Below, piece after piece: positions 45,901-59,581 of a stretch of 64,000 bases of DNA. Location: assembly GCF_020740795.1 (NCBI RefSeq), contig NC_067284.1, positions 99,935,440 to 99,999,439 on the forward strand, in the 5' to 3' direction. The translations under genes and the position numbers were made by a program. This stretch comes from Apus apus (taxonomy: Eukaryota > Chordata > Aves > Apodiformes > Apodidae). Position 1 is the first letter of the stretch, and each line of letters starts with the position of its first letter. Below the pieces are notes generated by a model. It ran no database searches. It saw only the letters and a list, made by a program, of their open reading frames with translations, and was not told the DNA's origin.

Positions 45901-47559
45901 GGCAGGGTTTGGCAAATAATGGTTACAATTTTTCTTCCCATGTGTGCATGTGCATACATAGATGGCTTTGAATGGGGGGAAGAAAGTAGAAATACTAATT
46001 TGTTCACAACTCCTCTATGATGAACCTGACATATACATAGTTCATGCCATATTCATCCATCTGGTCTTGTGTATGTTGAGTTTCAAAGTATGAAGACTAT
46101 GTTTTCCTGAAGTTTTAAAGAAATAAAACTAGTATGTCTAAAAGGCTTTAGCAGACAAAATGCATTGATATCTGGCTGTGGCAGTTTGGTATGTCTTCTC
46201 CTGCTGTACCTGGTAGAGACTATCATGATACAGTCAACTGCTGAATGATTAGAAGCAGCTTACTTCTAGAATTCTGCTTTTCAGCTTGGTCTTATCTTAA
46301 TTGTCAGCTTTTAAACTGAGATTTGGGATTTTGTTGTGTTGTGATGGAAGTGTAGACATAGGTCTGTAATGAGGGAGGAGTTATTCTCACAATACTATAG
46401 CCAGAAGTTGTTGGGGTTTTTTTACTACAGTATTTTAGAGAATATATATACAGAGTAGCTAAAAATGGATATTAAAATATACTATTTTTAAGTGGAACTT
46501 TTCGTCAAAATGTTGTAGTAGGTGTAGCCTGTAGTTTCATTGTCAAATTTAAATTACATAGCTTTTCTAATCAATAATGGGTATATATTGCTTAAATATT
46601 TTTTTGCTGAAGTTTTAAAGTGCATCAGATCACTGTAACAGGAGAAATTGCTGGGTAAAGAATTGGATTCAGTTTGCTCAAGAGACAGATCAGCTTGTGA
46701 CATTTTCTTCAGTAGGCATAGACAAAATAAGGTGTTTATTTCAACACAGTTTGTAATTATTATTTTTTTTAAGGATAAATTCAGAAGGTTTAGTTTCCTC
46801 TTACAGAAAAGGAGTATAAATGCAAATTAAATTAGAATTGTATATTTAAATAAAGTTTCCTTTCAGGCTTACTGTAAACAATTTTGAATTAACCTGGTCC
46901 GAGTATCTATCCATCTGCAGTAAACTGCAGAAGTGTTTTGACACAAGATAGGTTTCATCAAATGTTGCTGGATATTTTCAAATATGAGAACAAAAAGCAG
47001 AGTGTTGGTTATGGCTTGTTCTATGGATTCTAAATAGGTACCTTTTGAAGCAAGATGGAAATGGACAGGAAAGCATCAGATGAGCCACACTTAGTGGTGA
47101 TAGGATTGTAGCACAGACTGGAAGTCCAAAATGGTAAATTCTACCTTCCTATTTCAATGTTATCTTTCCCTTCAGTATCAAGGAGGATGCTTCAGCTGTG
47201 TCCTATGGGGAAGTTTCATGGTGCAGCTGAGCTGATCTAACATCTTACTGTTTCTGAAAGGTCTTCCTGCACCTAGGTCTTGTGGATCCTGCCTGCTCCT
47301 TTGCTTCAGCTCCAACACTCATCTGAACCTTCATTTAATTGATCTAGCTCTGTAAGGCCATATAATCCTTTATAATATTTATTTTCTGATGTTTTAGAGA
47401 ACCAGATTTGCCCATGAAGACATCAGTCAGGCACCTGGCAGTGAACAGAAGGATGAGGGGCAACCAGATCTAGGAAGGCAAATTGGGGTAGGTTATAGGG
47501 GTGGCGGAGATTGAAAATCTTTCTATGGCATAGGCTGCTTTGGACAGTTTGCTTGTTTG
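42956..47559 (+). other. TULP4 intron 1, middle part
   Basis: AT-rich intron with an AAGG tetranucleotide repeat at 45597-45618 and a T17 run near 45155. No exon or transposon was recognised with confidence. Confidence 0.6.
45597..45618 (+). repeat. (AAGG)5 microsatellite
   Basis: Five uninterrupted AAGG units. A simple repeat in TULP4 intron 1. Confidence 0.9.
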
Positions 47560-47690
47560 CAGGCCTGTATCTTTAGTTCTCTCATCTGTTACAACAGAAA
47601 TCATACTTGTCTATCTTACAGAGTTGCTAAAATGACTTAGTAATGTGTGCATTCAAGGCATCATAAGTACTGAGAAAGGTCTGACAGAAG
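47560..47690 (+). mobile_element. MIR-like SINE fossil, 3' part
   Basis: TTAGTTCTCTCATCTGTTAC, then TACTTGTCTATCTTACAGAG, then TTGCTAAAATGACTTAGTAA, ending in GGCATCATAAGTACTGAGAA. This follows the MIR 3' half from 'cctcatctgtaaaatg' through 'acctcatagggttgttg' to 'gcacatagtaagcgctcaa'. Confidence 0.6.
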
Positions 47691-50600
47691 CAATCCTGCC
47701 TTACTCTATTCCAAATGTGCTGTTACTTTTACCATAAACCTTTTTTTCTCAAGAGGTAAGATGTCATAAACCCATTGGATTACCATTGATAATGGTAATT
47801 CTGCCAGTCATGTATCTGCTCTTCTGCTGAAGAATAGTGAAGCTCTCTTAGTATTAATAATTTTGTGGGAAGAGTAAGGCTAGCTGTTGAGTTGCTGAAG
47901 GTTGCTAAGAGAAACCCCGTGGTGTTTCCATAGGGCTTACCAATGTAATAATAGAAGCTTAATTTGAAAATTGAGAAGGTGTCAGTTACTTGTAGCTCTG
48001 CTTCAGAGCAAATAAAACAGTAACAAATGTTGAACGCAGTGAATGACCTTTGTGTATCCTAATTTTTCAACTGCATGTGACCTTCCAGAAGATAGGCTTG
48101 GGTTTGCTTTTAATCTGTTAAAGCTCTGGCTGATTTACAGTTCTGAGAGGGAGCAATAAAGGGCATTTGCAATCAACCTATAGCAGTCCCTTTGTACTTT
48201 GGCTTTTGGCTCTTTGAAGAAGAGTAGAAGATCTGAAACTAGGGGAATGTTATAATACTCATTGCCTTGCAGTGCACTGCTTAAAGGTTTTGATTAGTTA
48301 AAATGTTGCATCATTGAGAGGGAATAATCCTGTGACACTGTTTTAGTGTAGCACATCCCAGTGAACGTCCTCCACATCCCAGTGGGAGGCTGACTGACCA
48401 GCAGTAGATCGTGCCTGAAATCAGATCCCTGCAGTGCTGCATTACTCTAGTGTGTCTGTCTAGCATCCACCAGTCTCTTGCTGTATTTTACTGTTCATAT
48501 GGCTCTCTGAGATGGATTTGTTAATCAGAAATGAAAATCTGTAAACATGTAAGTGCAAACTAATGCTTGTGAGTTACTTTTATAGAAAAGCCATGTTAAA
48601 GGTTTCAGTCAACTGAAATATCAATCTAATGTATTTTGTGGATGTGACCTTTATCTTCTCAAGCTTTAATCAACACGAGGTGATAGATAGTATTAGCTCT
48701 CCAGCCTTTTTTTGTTTGCATTGGCTACAAGGCTTCAAAAAGTACTTTGCTTCAGATGCTGATTGTAGTTAAGCAGCTAAAAAGAAATCTGATGGATTGG
48801 ATGTGGTATTATTTTATTGATATTTTGCCATTAAAGCGGAAAAAAAATAATCCGTGGATCTTGTTAACACTGACTCCTACCTACTTGATATTCAGTAGAA
48901 ATAACAAAAAAAAAAAAAAAAAAAAAAAGCAAGATAAATAAATAGACCAGAAAGTCATTGCACACAATTCATAGCTGTCTTGGAATACTGAGAGTAGAGT
49001 ATCTCTCTTTATATGGATCAAAACAGGAAATAAACTTTAGAGAGCTCATAAGCCTGATTCTATACTTCGGTCATTCTTGAGAGGAAGGGGAGAAAAATCT
49101 GGTTTTGTTAGCAAGCCCTTTATATGTCATTATGTGTTGGATCATTTGGGGGTTACTTGCTTAAGGACTTTGTGTCCATTGGGGATGGACAGGAAAGGAT
49201 GGATTATTTGGTTTATCTTTTTTGCAGTTATCCATCAACAAGGTGTTGTTTGGTCCCATTATTAATGATAGATTTTGGATGGATTACTCTAGAAGTGACA
49301 CTGGGGAGTATTTGGAAGATATAACCAACACAGTACAAATCTGTCAGGTGCATTGACGTGTAAAATTATTTGTTTCTCTATGATAACAATCTCTGGGGGT
49401 GTGCTCTTTTCAAGATCTTTGTGGAATGTTATCCATTCACTGTTGTTTTAAGGTGTATTTAACATGTGGAACAGTGTATTCCATTTTCCTATGCTCTCTT
49501 ATGACTGCAGTTTTCTTAATGCACTGAAATGCTCATCCTTCTTCCCCCAGGTAATCCTAGCAGTTTTTCCATGTTCTGCTTTGACCAGTGGCACAAGCGT
49601 TTCACAGCCTTTTGTACAAGAGAAATACATTGCAGTATGTACACAAGGAGAAATAGCAGCAGCAGTAATACAGCTGTTGCTGTGATAGTCTGTGGTTATA
49701 AGACAGGATATTTGTGTGTAATGTCTTTTATGTATTTTTAGAAAGAATTAGGCTGATTTTAGGCAAACATTTAATCTTTGCATTATATACAAAGTATGAA
49801 ATTTTTCTGGTTTTGTATCTTACGTAATTTTAATCAACCAACCCAATACAAAGTTGGTAGGTTGACAATTCAGTAAGGTCAGCATCTGTATCAGGTATTA
49901 TTTGAGGTTTTAGACTCAGTAACTAGATTTTCCTATATTTAACTTAGATTTTTTTTGTCTTTTAATAGTTAGAAATAGATTTTGTGTTCTGATACTGTGG
50001 TTTGTTTGTTTATCAGCTGTCTTTGTTTCATGCTGTTGTTCAGTAGAACAGTAAGTGAAAAGTAATATATAATTTTAATTATTGGGTTATAATTTTCTTA
50101 AGATGTCATTTTTGAGTTACTTGATTTCAGAAGCTTTTTATCAGCTTTGTGAAATACTGTATATTTTACGTTTTTGTCTAAGTGCTTTTATTTATGCATC
50201 CATCTGCTATGTAATAGCTGTTTCAGGGAGATGCTGAAGTGTTGATTTCCTTGCAATCTAGCTAGTACAGATAACAAGAAAGCATATAGTTTTCTCCTAG
50301 TACCCTTCTGTTATTCTGTGGTCTGTGCATAATATACAGTTAATGGAGAAACTATTGAGGTGTCCTGACAGCATTAGATACTGACGTAGTATACTGACTT
50401 GTGTTCCTTAAATCTAAAAAAACCCCTGGAATGTAGTGATTCTCTTAAGCTATAGGATTGAAATCCTGAATAAGATGTTTTCATGTAATTTGTTACAATA
50501 GTCTTGGCAAGCTGAGGAGGACCACTGAAACTGCAAGATTACGTACAATGTTACCTTGCCAAGTTGCTTACCAGAAAAAACAGCAGAATTTTCTCTGAGC

Positions 50601-53600
50601 AGTTTGCAAGTGACTCTTCCAATACAGAAGCGGAACCCTCGGTACAGATTGTTTTATAGAGGGAACGATAAGGGTCGATTATATATTACCAGTTGTTATT
50701 TTTTTTCTCTGATTGTTTTAGTTTTTCACCCCTTCACACAGACATCCATAAATAGCTCTTTATATAGTAAATATTAGGCTTTTATACAGTTCTGGAGGTA
50801 CAGTTACTTTGTGAAGTACTTTAGTACAGTCTGTTTTATTGAATAATTTGTCTAAATATATAGTATTTCGAGGCATAGAAGGAAAAAAAAGACTGTATGT
50901 AAGATAGATTTAAAATTTCTGATAAAAATTATTGTATTTATGAAATTACCTCGGATTACTTTTATCTTCTTTTTGTTTCTTTTGACTAGAATCTGCAAGC
51001 ATGATGGAATTCTAAGGGATTTACAATCATGTTAAAAAAAAAAAAAAATGAGCTCAGCCCGGCCACAACCAGGCCTGAAATCGAGATAAATTAATAACGA
51101 GCAGATAAACAACAGTTTGCTTGGTGAGAACAAGGCCCTCATAGTTTTTTCCACTGTTTTCCTTTTATTCTCCAATGAGGGATGTCGAGGTATGGCTAAC
51201 TGTTAAATGACAGCAGTCAATCCACTTTATTCTATTAAAAGCCTGGTCCCATTTTTGACTGGGGGGACTTCTGTACACTTTCCCTGGAGGTTGCTGGACC
51301 TTCTCTCCTCTAGTGAGGATGCCTGCCATAGTGCAGGAGTATGACCTGTGTTTGTCAGATTTGGCCAAAGAAGCCTGCTAAGTGCCACGTCATCTACTAA
51401 TTGCAATCATATGCCTTTTCCAAATTCAAGTTTTCAAAATGAGGTAGTAAATGTATGGAGCTGATACTCTTCAGTCAAAGTCAGTCTGTTCTCTGGCTAT
51501 TTTGAAAAGTTCACTGCCTTCATCTGAAGATCTTTGTGCTCTTTTGGAAAGGCAGCAAGGTGCAAATTGACAATGGAAGGAAGAAAAGTTAAATGAAGAA
51601 TGCCAGTATGTTTTTTACTTTTTTTTCCTCCTCTTCAGTCTTCTTTAGTTTTATCTTTGTGTGAATGTGAATGCATTAGCTCTGTGAATATTTATCTAAA
51701 AGGTACAGATTTAACTGTGATGATGAATCTTCCCTTTTGTAGATTCTGAAACGGAATTTACAAGAAATAAATAAATGAAGCTCTTAAGCATATGTTAGAT
51801 AAATATTCTGAAAAGCACTGAGAGTTTTGTGTTGAGGGAAGATAAATAATTGGGTCCAAGAAGTTTGACAGTTACTGCATTTATATAACATCCTGGAAAA
51901 AAATGAAATTAAATAAAATGATAAGTAAATCCTGTATATTCCCACTACTAATTCAGTAGTGAGAATATTACCCATAAATATACAACATTTGTTTACTTTT
52001 CTGGTGAAACCTGAATGTTTGTTCAAGGGAAGAGCATTTTCCCTAACTTTGTAGAGATTTATAGTTTAAATAAAAAATCACTATCTGGTCATTGTACAGA
52101 GTTAAATTAATTACTCAAAGTCTGGCTTTCTTGGAATGTTAACGTAGGAAGAAATAGGTACATCAATACAGTATAAAATGAATAAATTTTATATTCAAAA
52201 TTATACCTTTCAAAGGCTTGTTCTTTGCCAGTTGACAAAGCTGAATGGGAAGAATTGGCATCTCAACTAAATTTTTTGTGAGTTATAGAAATTAATTTTA
52301 TAAGCAAAATATGAGTAGTCTATTTTTATATTGACAATATTAAAGTGAAGTGTTCAGAATTCTCACTTGCAGTAACTCATGTTGCTCTTTGAATATACAT
52401 TTTCCAAAGTTTCTGAATTTTTTTTTCTGTTCATTCATTTTCATCTGTGATAATTTTTAATATGTATTTTTTTATCATGTTTAAGGAAATAGAAGACAGG
52501 GTCTTTGGTACCTGTCCTTCCACTGAGTCCTTCTCTAATCAGCAATTTTTACCTATTATGGACTTGCCAGTAGAAAGATTGTATTGTCTCACTGTTGTGA
52601 AAGAAGTTTGATAGAGCTGTTTGTGTCTGCAGCATAGTACTGTTTCTTATCCCCACTTCAAAATTCTATGTTTTATGTACTTGAATATTTAATATATCTA
52701 ACAGGAACATCTGACCAGGATGAAGAGAGAATGATAATTGTGAAGACCTCTATAAAGTAAAAAAAATTAGACACAAGACTGCTGTGCTAATTTACCTAGG
52801 TGCAGATCCACCTTCCTGGCTTCAGCATACCCACCAGAGTGTGACTGTGTGTAGGGGATGCCTGCTTCTTGCTGGCCTCCTTGGACTGTACAGGTCACCA
52901 GTCAGCACCTGGCATATTAATGCAGACAGAGCAGCTCAAAAACATAATTTGCTTAACTGAGCACATATGTATGCAGTTGAGCTCATGCTCTCTGAGGCTT
53001 GCTAGTGAAGTAGCTAATTTCTGTACAGAAGTCTTTCCTTTGGTGCAAGCATTCATTTAAAGCTCCCAATGCTTATAAAGGCCTCTTCAGTGACTGTCAC
53101 TTGTCAGTGTTATCCTGAGGCAGTCACTCTGAGTCTGTCTGTCTTCGTGATATTGCATCTAACCCAGAGACCTTGGCTCAACCTTCCAGAACCTTGAGTA
53201 ATAAACATGGAACTGGAAGCAAAAGGGGACGGGTAATGGGAGGAGATAAATTTGTTCGTTACCTTTGCATCTCTTACAGGAGGACCAGGGTATCCCTCCC
53301 CTCCTTCTAGACCTCTGAGCAGTGGTTGTGAGGTGGGTGCAAGTCCTCCAACACAGACCAAAATCTTCAGTTACAGCACATTTGAAAGACAGTCATAACT
53401 AGAGTTGATCCCAAAGCCAAATACTGAAAACCCAGTTTTTTTCAAAACAGCAACTCTCTGTCTTTTTGCATTACAAAAATAAAACCCAACCCATTGAAGG
53501 TCCCTGATGTTAGAAGCACTTTGCTTCACAGCTCAAGCTGAGTAGCCTGTGGTGAGCAAAGGGCTGTGTAGTGGGAAGCTCATACACACAATCCACTTCA

Positions 53601-56600
53601 CACCTGTGATGCAGCTTGCAGGCATCATCTGGAGCTCCCTCCCTTCAGGCTGATGCAGCTTCCTTCCCTGCTGCAACATGCTGCACTTCAACTGCTCTGC
53701 AGAAATTACTGGATTTTGGGTGGACATGTGTCTTCCTGTCCAACAGAAGTATTTTGTGTTTATGAGACTCTTCTGAATTTTTAAAACTGGTGGCTTCTGT
53801 TATTTTCTGGCTTCATCTCCCACTCCTTTTTTTTTTTACTTTATTTTGTATTGCAGTGCATGTATCTCATACAAAGATGGATTGGGATTTTGGGGGAGGA
53901 TATCAAAACTTCAATGTATGTTCATAAGAAAGTATTCAAAGAGCCTGTGGGCAGATATTGGAGATAATTAGGAATTTACTGGAGCTGCTGCAGGCTCCAG
54001 GGATGTTTGCAGGCTGCAGAACGTTCCTATGGGAAAGAAATTGCTCTGTAATTACAGGCAAGGTCAGTGCAGTCAGTTCAATGGAAGAGATGGTAAGAGC
54101 TGGGGGCTCCCTCCCTTGAAGATCTTTGAAAGTCATTAATGAGACACAGTTGTTACAGCTTAAGTAAATGTCCCCTGAAGGATACATTGTGTAAGTGTTC
54201 TCTGTGCTACACTCTCTGTGGCATTTCTTGAGGGAGTCGATTCACGCTTGTAAGTGAAGGGAATTTCATGGTCACACTTCACATGCCTTTTAATCTCTTA
54301 AGATTTTGAATGTGTGTTTCTGTGGTGCAGATCTCCAATTTGCTAAAAAGACTAACGTGTTTTATTAGTGCATTTTTCTTCTGGATGTGGGACCATCTTG
54401 GGTCTGTGTCGGGAATTGATTCAACTTAAAGAAGAAAAAACTTTAGAGCACAGTTCGAACTGGTTGACACTTAGGCTGTTGTGGTGCCTGCCATACCTCC
54501 CACCCCCTTTCTTACCGTAGCCGTAGTGCTGCTGCACTATGATGAATTCACTAAGGAAAGCTCCCTTATAATTGATTACTAATTGTGGAGGGTGAGTTTT
54601 GGCAAGATTAGCTTCCTGAACTGCAGAGTTGAAGGAGAGCTGGCACTTGGGTTGGGAGAGGAGTATGGCCTGTCATGAGGGAAGCTGAGAGTGCAGCTGA
54701 ATCTAGCAAACCAGATTTGTATCGGTGAAGATGTTGTGAATCTCCATTTCTGAAATTTTTAGTTGGATTATTTCTCTGATGTAGTTCAGAGTGTAGCACC
54801 TTGAATGATGATCCTGTCTTAACTGAGAGGCATGGTGTGCTGTGCTAGGCATTGAGAAAGAAATGATGAGGGCCAAGGGAGCAGAAATATCTTCCATTTG
54901 TCTTGCAGCTGAATGCTTTGTGTTGTGAAGTCTAGCCTTCAGTTATTTTTCTGCTTTGCTTCCCTGCCTCATAAGCATAACAGATCTAGCATTACTTGAG
55001 CCTGAAATTCCCCATGAGTGGTTTTGACCGGTAAGTGATTAAAGGGACTTGTAGCAGTTCTTCCACAAGTGCATATTTTATTCACCTAAAGTATATAGTT
55101 GCTAAAGAAAGTGTTCAAATAAACAAACCAAACAAAAAAAAACCCAACATGCCTAAATGAGATACTCTCTCTCCTGCTTGTTTGGCAGGTCCTTTTTAAC
55201 TCAAATATCCTTAGTTTTGTGGCTGAGTCTGTTCTGCAGTGCTTTTATATTTTCTATCTTTTTCCTTGGGAACAGCATTACTGTTTACCTCACTGCTGCC
55301 TTAGGCAGGGTTTTTAACAATTTACTGTATTTCATGTCTTTAGGCCTTCACCTTTTGGAGAGTGTGTATAAATTTGGCAACTCATAATTAATAGCTTCTA
55401 ACAGTTTGCTTAAGGACCCTTGTTGTTTTTCTTTAAAGTATTTTTCTTAAAGGCATTTTAAAATTTGTTTCTTGCTTGTTCTTCCTAACTGTATTTTTTA
55501 ATTCAACTCCCATTTAATCTGATGAGGTAGCATCAAGCATTGAAAGTGGAGTATATATAATAGTTCTAGAAAGAATACAAATGTTTCCCTTATTTTTCAT
55601 GTAAGACAGCTAGCTGTACATGAAAAAAGATCTTACACTTAAAAAAAAAAAAAAGTATACAACAGATAAATATCTATATTTATATATATCCTTCTCCCCT
55701 CTTACAAGAACCTGAGAGTGTCATTCAGCACATCAGAAATGCTGATCAGCTAGTACTATTTATTATTTTCACTTCTCTGAGAATGTAATTTGGTGGAGGA
55801 GATGATTGTAAGTTTGTTGGTGTATTGCATTGGAATAAATTTTGTCATATTGAATGTCTGCTCAACAGCCACTAACACAAGCTTTGCTTCTCTCAGTATG
55901 GCAACAAATACATTTTCTGTCAGTTTTATTTTCTTAATGATGTATAGGTGCATATAACTAATGTTACAATGTCTGTATTCATGGGCTGGCAGTTACTATC
56001 ACAGTGCTCAATATTACACCTTTGCTGCATATCTGTTGCTGTGCAGCTATGCTGAGGTTACAGATCACTTTACATCCCTGATTAGCATGACTGACTATCT
56101 TGGCAGCTGTCCTTGAGTAAGTGAAGAGCTTCTGGAGTTACCCAAGGACGAACACTGTGGAGAGAAAACCATTTCAGAACAAACCTAACTTTTTTTCCTC
56201 TCTCCTCTTTCTTCATTTTTCTACAGCTGAAGAACATTTTTACAGTCACTAGTTAGCTTATTGGTGTTTGTTTAGAATCATGTCCTCCAAATTAATTTTG
56301 TATTGTGTAATTTGAAAAAAAGATGTCAACCTCAATGACTTACACCTCAATAGAAGGAGAATAAAGCAAAGATAGAAGAGGGGAGTGAAAGAAGAGGAAA
56401 AACAGTACCTATTCAGGTCAAAATAACATCCTCTCCCTATGGAATTTGCTCTCTTTTAGTGGAAAAAAAATCCTTTTACCTCCAAAACATTTATCTTTTC
56501 TTCTATGTACCTCAGCCTTTAAGGAATTGAGTAGTTATTCGTTAAATTATTTTCTTTCCTTTTGGATAGGATTATTTAATTTATGCTGCTTTGTAAGTTC

Positions 56601-59159
56601 GACTAAATAAACAACAAAGTGTATCATCTTGACAGCTTATAGCACTATAGTATTTAGCCCATAATATAGTGACTGTATTACAGACTGTGCCGATTTTGTA
56701 GCATAGTGTTCAGCAGTAGCCTTAAAGTTTAGTCCCACAGTCACCATTTGATAGCTGGTGGGGACGGATCATCTGCTTGTCCAGACCAGTTGTGGTTTGA
56801 TCTTTCAGAACAAAATGCAAGTTTGTGGCTTTTTTTTTTTTTTTTTAAGTATCTTGCTACTTTTGGAATACTAGTGTATCTTTTTTTTTCTTTCTTAAGC
56901 TGCAAACGGAAGGAAAACTGCAGTTTCCTTTGACCTCATGCAAGTTTGACGGGAAGGAAATCTGGTTAGGCTGAAAAATCCTGAAATCTGAAAGCCTGGC
57001 TTTTCAAAGACTCCGTAGCTTATGTTTCTTTCCATAAGATGTTTGGGCAGTCAGAATCTTCAAAGCACAAGATAGGAGTTCTTTGTTTTTGTTTGGTTTG
57101 GTTTGGGTTTTTTTGAAGTTAATAATTTAGAAATAGTGTGTATTCACCTGAATTTTCCTTCTCTGCTTTCCCTCCTCTCTCAGTCTCCTTTTATCCTCTC
57201 CTTCAAATACTCTGCTCTGAAGCCTGGAAGAGTGGGCTTTGGATAAACATAAAATGCTGAAGAGTTTGCTGCAGTATCAGTACACTTGGCTGTGCATGAC
57301 TTCTTTCTGTCAACAAAAAAGATACCTCAGTGAAAGATGCATTAGAACAAGCTAATACTTCTCTGGTTGTCCAACTGTGGCTTAACACTTACAATTTATA
57401 TAAGTTAATAGAAATAGCTAGGAGATAAAAATGATGAGTTAAATATTGACACTAAAATATGACAGCCACTGTTAATAAGCTCATTTTTAAAATTAATACC
57501 CAAACGTACTTCTATGATGTGGAAATATAATTTGTTGTAGGTTTTGCATTTGAGAAGAGCTATGCTTTCCAAGTAGAACAAAATAAAAGACTTGTAGTAC
57601 TTGTGGATCCTTCTTTCCTATATCACATATGTAATTTTTTAATCTCATTAGCTATCTGTACTTAAGAAATGTTTTACATCACTGGGCTTAGACTCAAAAC
57701 AGTATTAGGGGATGAGTTCTAGTAGCATTTCCCTTTGTTAAAGGGAAAATCCAGAGCAAAGATACCTTCAGCTACCCTTTAAGTAAAAGTAGGTAACTGC
57801 AATTTGTTGATATTTAGTATCCTAGTAGTGCTAGAAATAATTTACCAGCAAAAATACTTTTTCAAAATCCATTATACTTCCATGATTAGCTCCTGCCCTG
57901 CTCTGAAAGAAAATATACTTTTAAGTTTGATTATGAAAAATCTGTAGTTAAAAATTTTGTTTGGATAAGTTTCATCTGGAAGGCAAAGTTTTCTCTATAT
58001 GGGGAACCCAAGCTGAATTGAGATCAGCAGGAAGACTCTGCAAGTAACACCTACGTCTTCTGTAAAGCTTTTAATCCTCAACTCTTACATATGCTTTACA
58101 GTAGATATAGTAGCCATTACACTTCTATTTCACAGTGGGGAAAAAGAAGGCAAAAAGCTTGGTTTAAAAATGTGGAAAGGAGTAGAATTGTGGGACTGCT
58201 GTAATGGTAGAAGGGGAGGTGTCTAAATCAGTTACTGATTTTCTTGAGGGAAGATCGGCATCTGAATTAGGTTATTTCTTAGGAAATACTAAGTGGGTGG
58301 AAATGAAGGAGAGGGTAATGGAAGGAAATCTTAATATCTAATATATGTAATCTTAATTCAGCCTACCTTTTGAGTGTTTCACACTTCAGTCTTAAAATAT
58401 TTTTTTATCTTGTCTCCTGAATATATTGAGCAGCACTATAAATCTGAAAAGTCTAGGTGACATTTCTGATACCTGAATCATGCTATAATGAAAAAATTGG
58501 TAGTGGCCGCTATTTTTAAATCTCTGATTAATTTTAATGCTGAAAAGTTTTCGTAGTGACTCACCAAACCTCCTGGACAGTGTTCCTGATAAATGTGCTA
58601 GGGGAATAATATTGTAAACTACTTTATGACCTTGCCTTTATATATATGAATTTGTTTTCTTTCACTCTTTAAAAAAAAAAATCTTATTGGTATATCTTTG
58701 CTAGACTGAAAAAAGTGGTTAGTTACTCAAAATGTGATGCTAGTACAGTGACATATGTAATACAGATGACCATTTTTGCAGCTCTGGTGAATGTCATGAG
58801 TGCAATTCTTAATTTAAATGAGCTTTCTTTAACAGTAAGTGTATAGATGCAATAACTGTGTGTATGTGTGCAGTTCAGATACAACTTCTAGAATATCCTA
58901 GACAGCCTTTTGTTTGGTCTGTCCTATTCTATTTGCACTCTTCTGTGTAAAACTGAATTTGAGTTATTTTTTTTCCCCCCTTTTTTCAAATTGACACCTA
59001 TGCAAGATTTGAATAGTCTTTAAAATTCATCTGTATTGATTCAAACTTCTAATTTTGGAGTTCCTTGTATCTCTTTAAAGCAGTACTTTAAGTAATTTAA
59101 GCCCTGGAGTAATCTTCTCAGTCTCCTTTGAGACTGATGGGTTTAGCACTGTACTTCCG
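47691..59159 (+). other. TULP4 intron 1, distal part
   Basis: About 11.5 kb of AT-rich intron without a recognisable exon. It has an A24 run at about 48905, an A15 run at about 51032 followed by a short GC-richer segment, and assorted T runs. Short open frames look like chance. Confidence 0.55.
48905..48928. repeat. Poly(A) tract
   Basis: About 24 consecutive A. No retrogene or SINE body was recognised immediately upstream. Confidence 0.85.
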
Positions 59160-59581
59160 TGGTTTGGAGCATCTTTCATATGAGGGAAGTCTGAGAGAGC
59201 TGGGACTGTTCAGCCTGCAGAATAAAATGCCCAGGAAGATATTTTAAATGTGTATAAACGCTTGATGGGAGGGAATGGAGGTGGGTGGGCCAGGCTCTTG
59301 ACACTGGTGCCCAGTTGCAGGACCAGAGGCAAGAGGCACAAACTGAGGGCACACAGGAGGTTCCCTCTGAACATCAGGAAACACTTTTTTACTGTGAGGG
59401 TGATGGAACACTGGCACAGGTTGTCCTGAGAGGTTGTGGATTTTCCATCCTTAGAGGTATTCAGAAGCCTCCTGGATGCAGTCCTGGGCAACTGGCTTCA
59501 GCTGACCCTGCTTGAACAGGGTGATTGGACCAGACAATGTCCAGGTGTCCCTTCCAAGCTCAATCATTCTGTGATTCTGTT
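59160..59581 (+). mobile_element. CR1 LINE 3' fragment
   Basis: GGAGCATCTTTCATATGAGG, then GAGAGAGCTGGGACTGTTCA, through GAACATCAGGAAACACTTTT, to the terminus GTGTCCCTTCCAAGCTCAAT then CATTCTGTGATTCTGT. Plus strand, 5'-truncated, about 420 bp, some 440 bp before the candidate exon 2 acceptor of TULP4. Confidence 0.95.

Noticed and set aside
51028-51120. Poly(A) run followed by a GC-richer segment, considered as a retrogene boundary.
   Set aside because: No coding similarity, no target-site duplication identified and no SINE body recognised.
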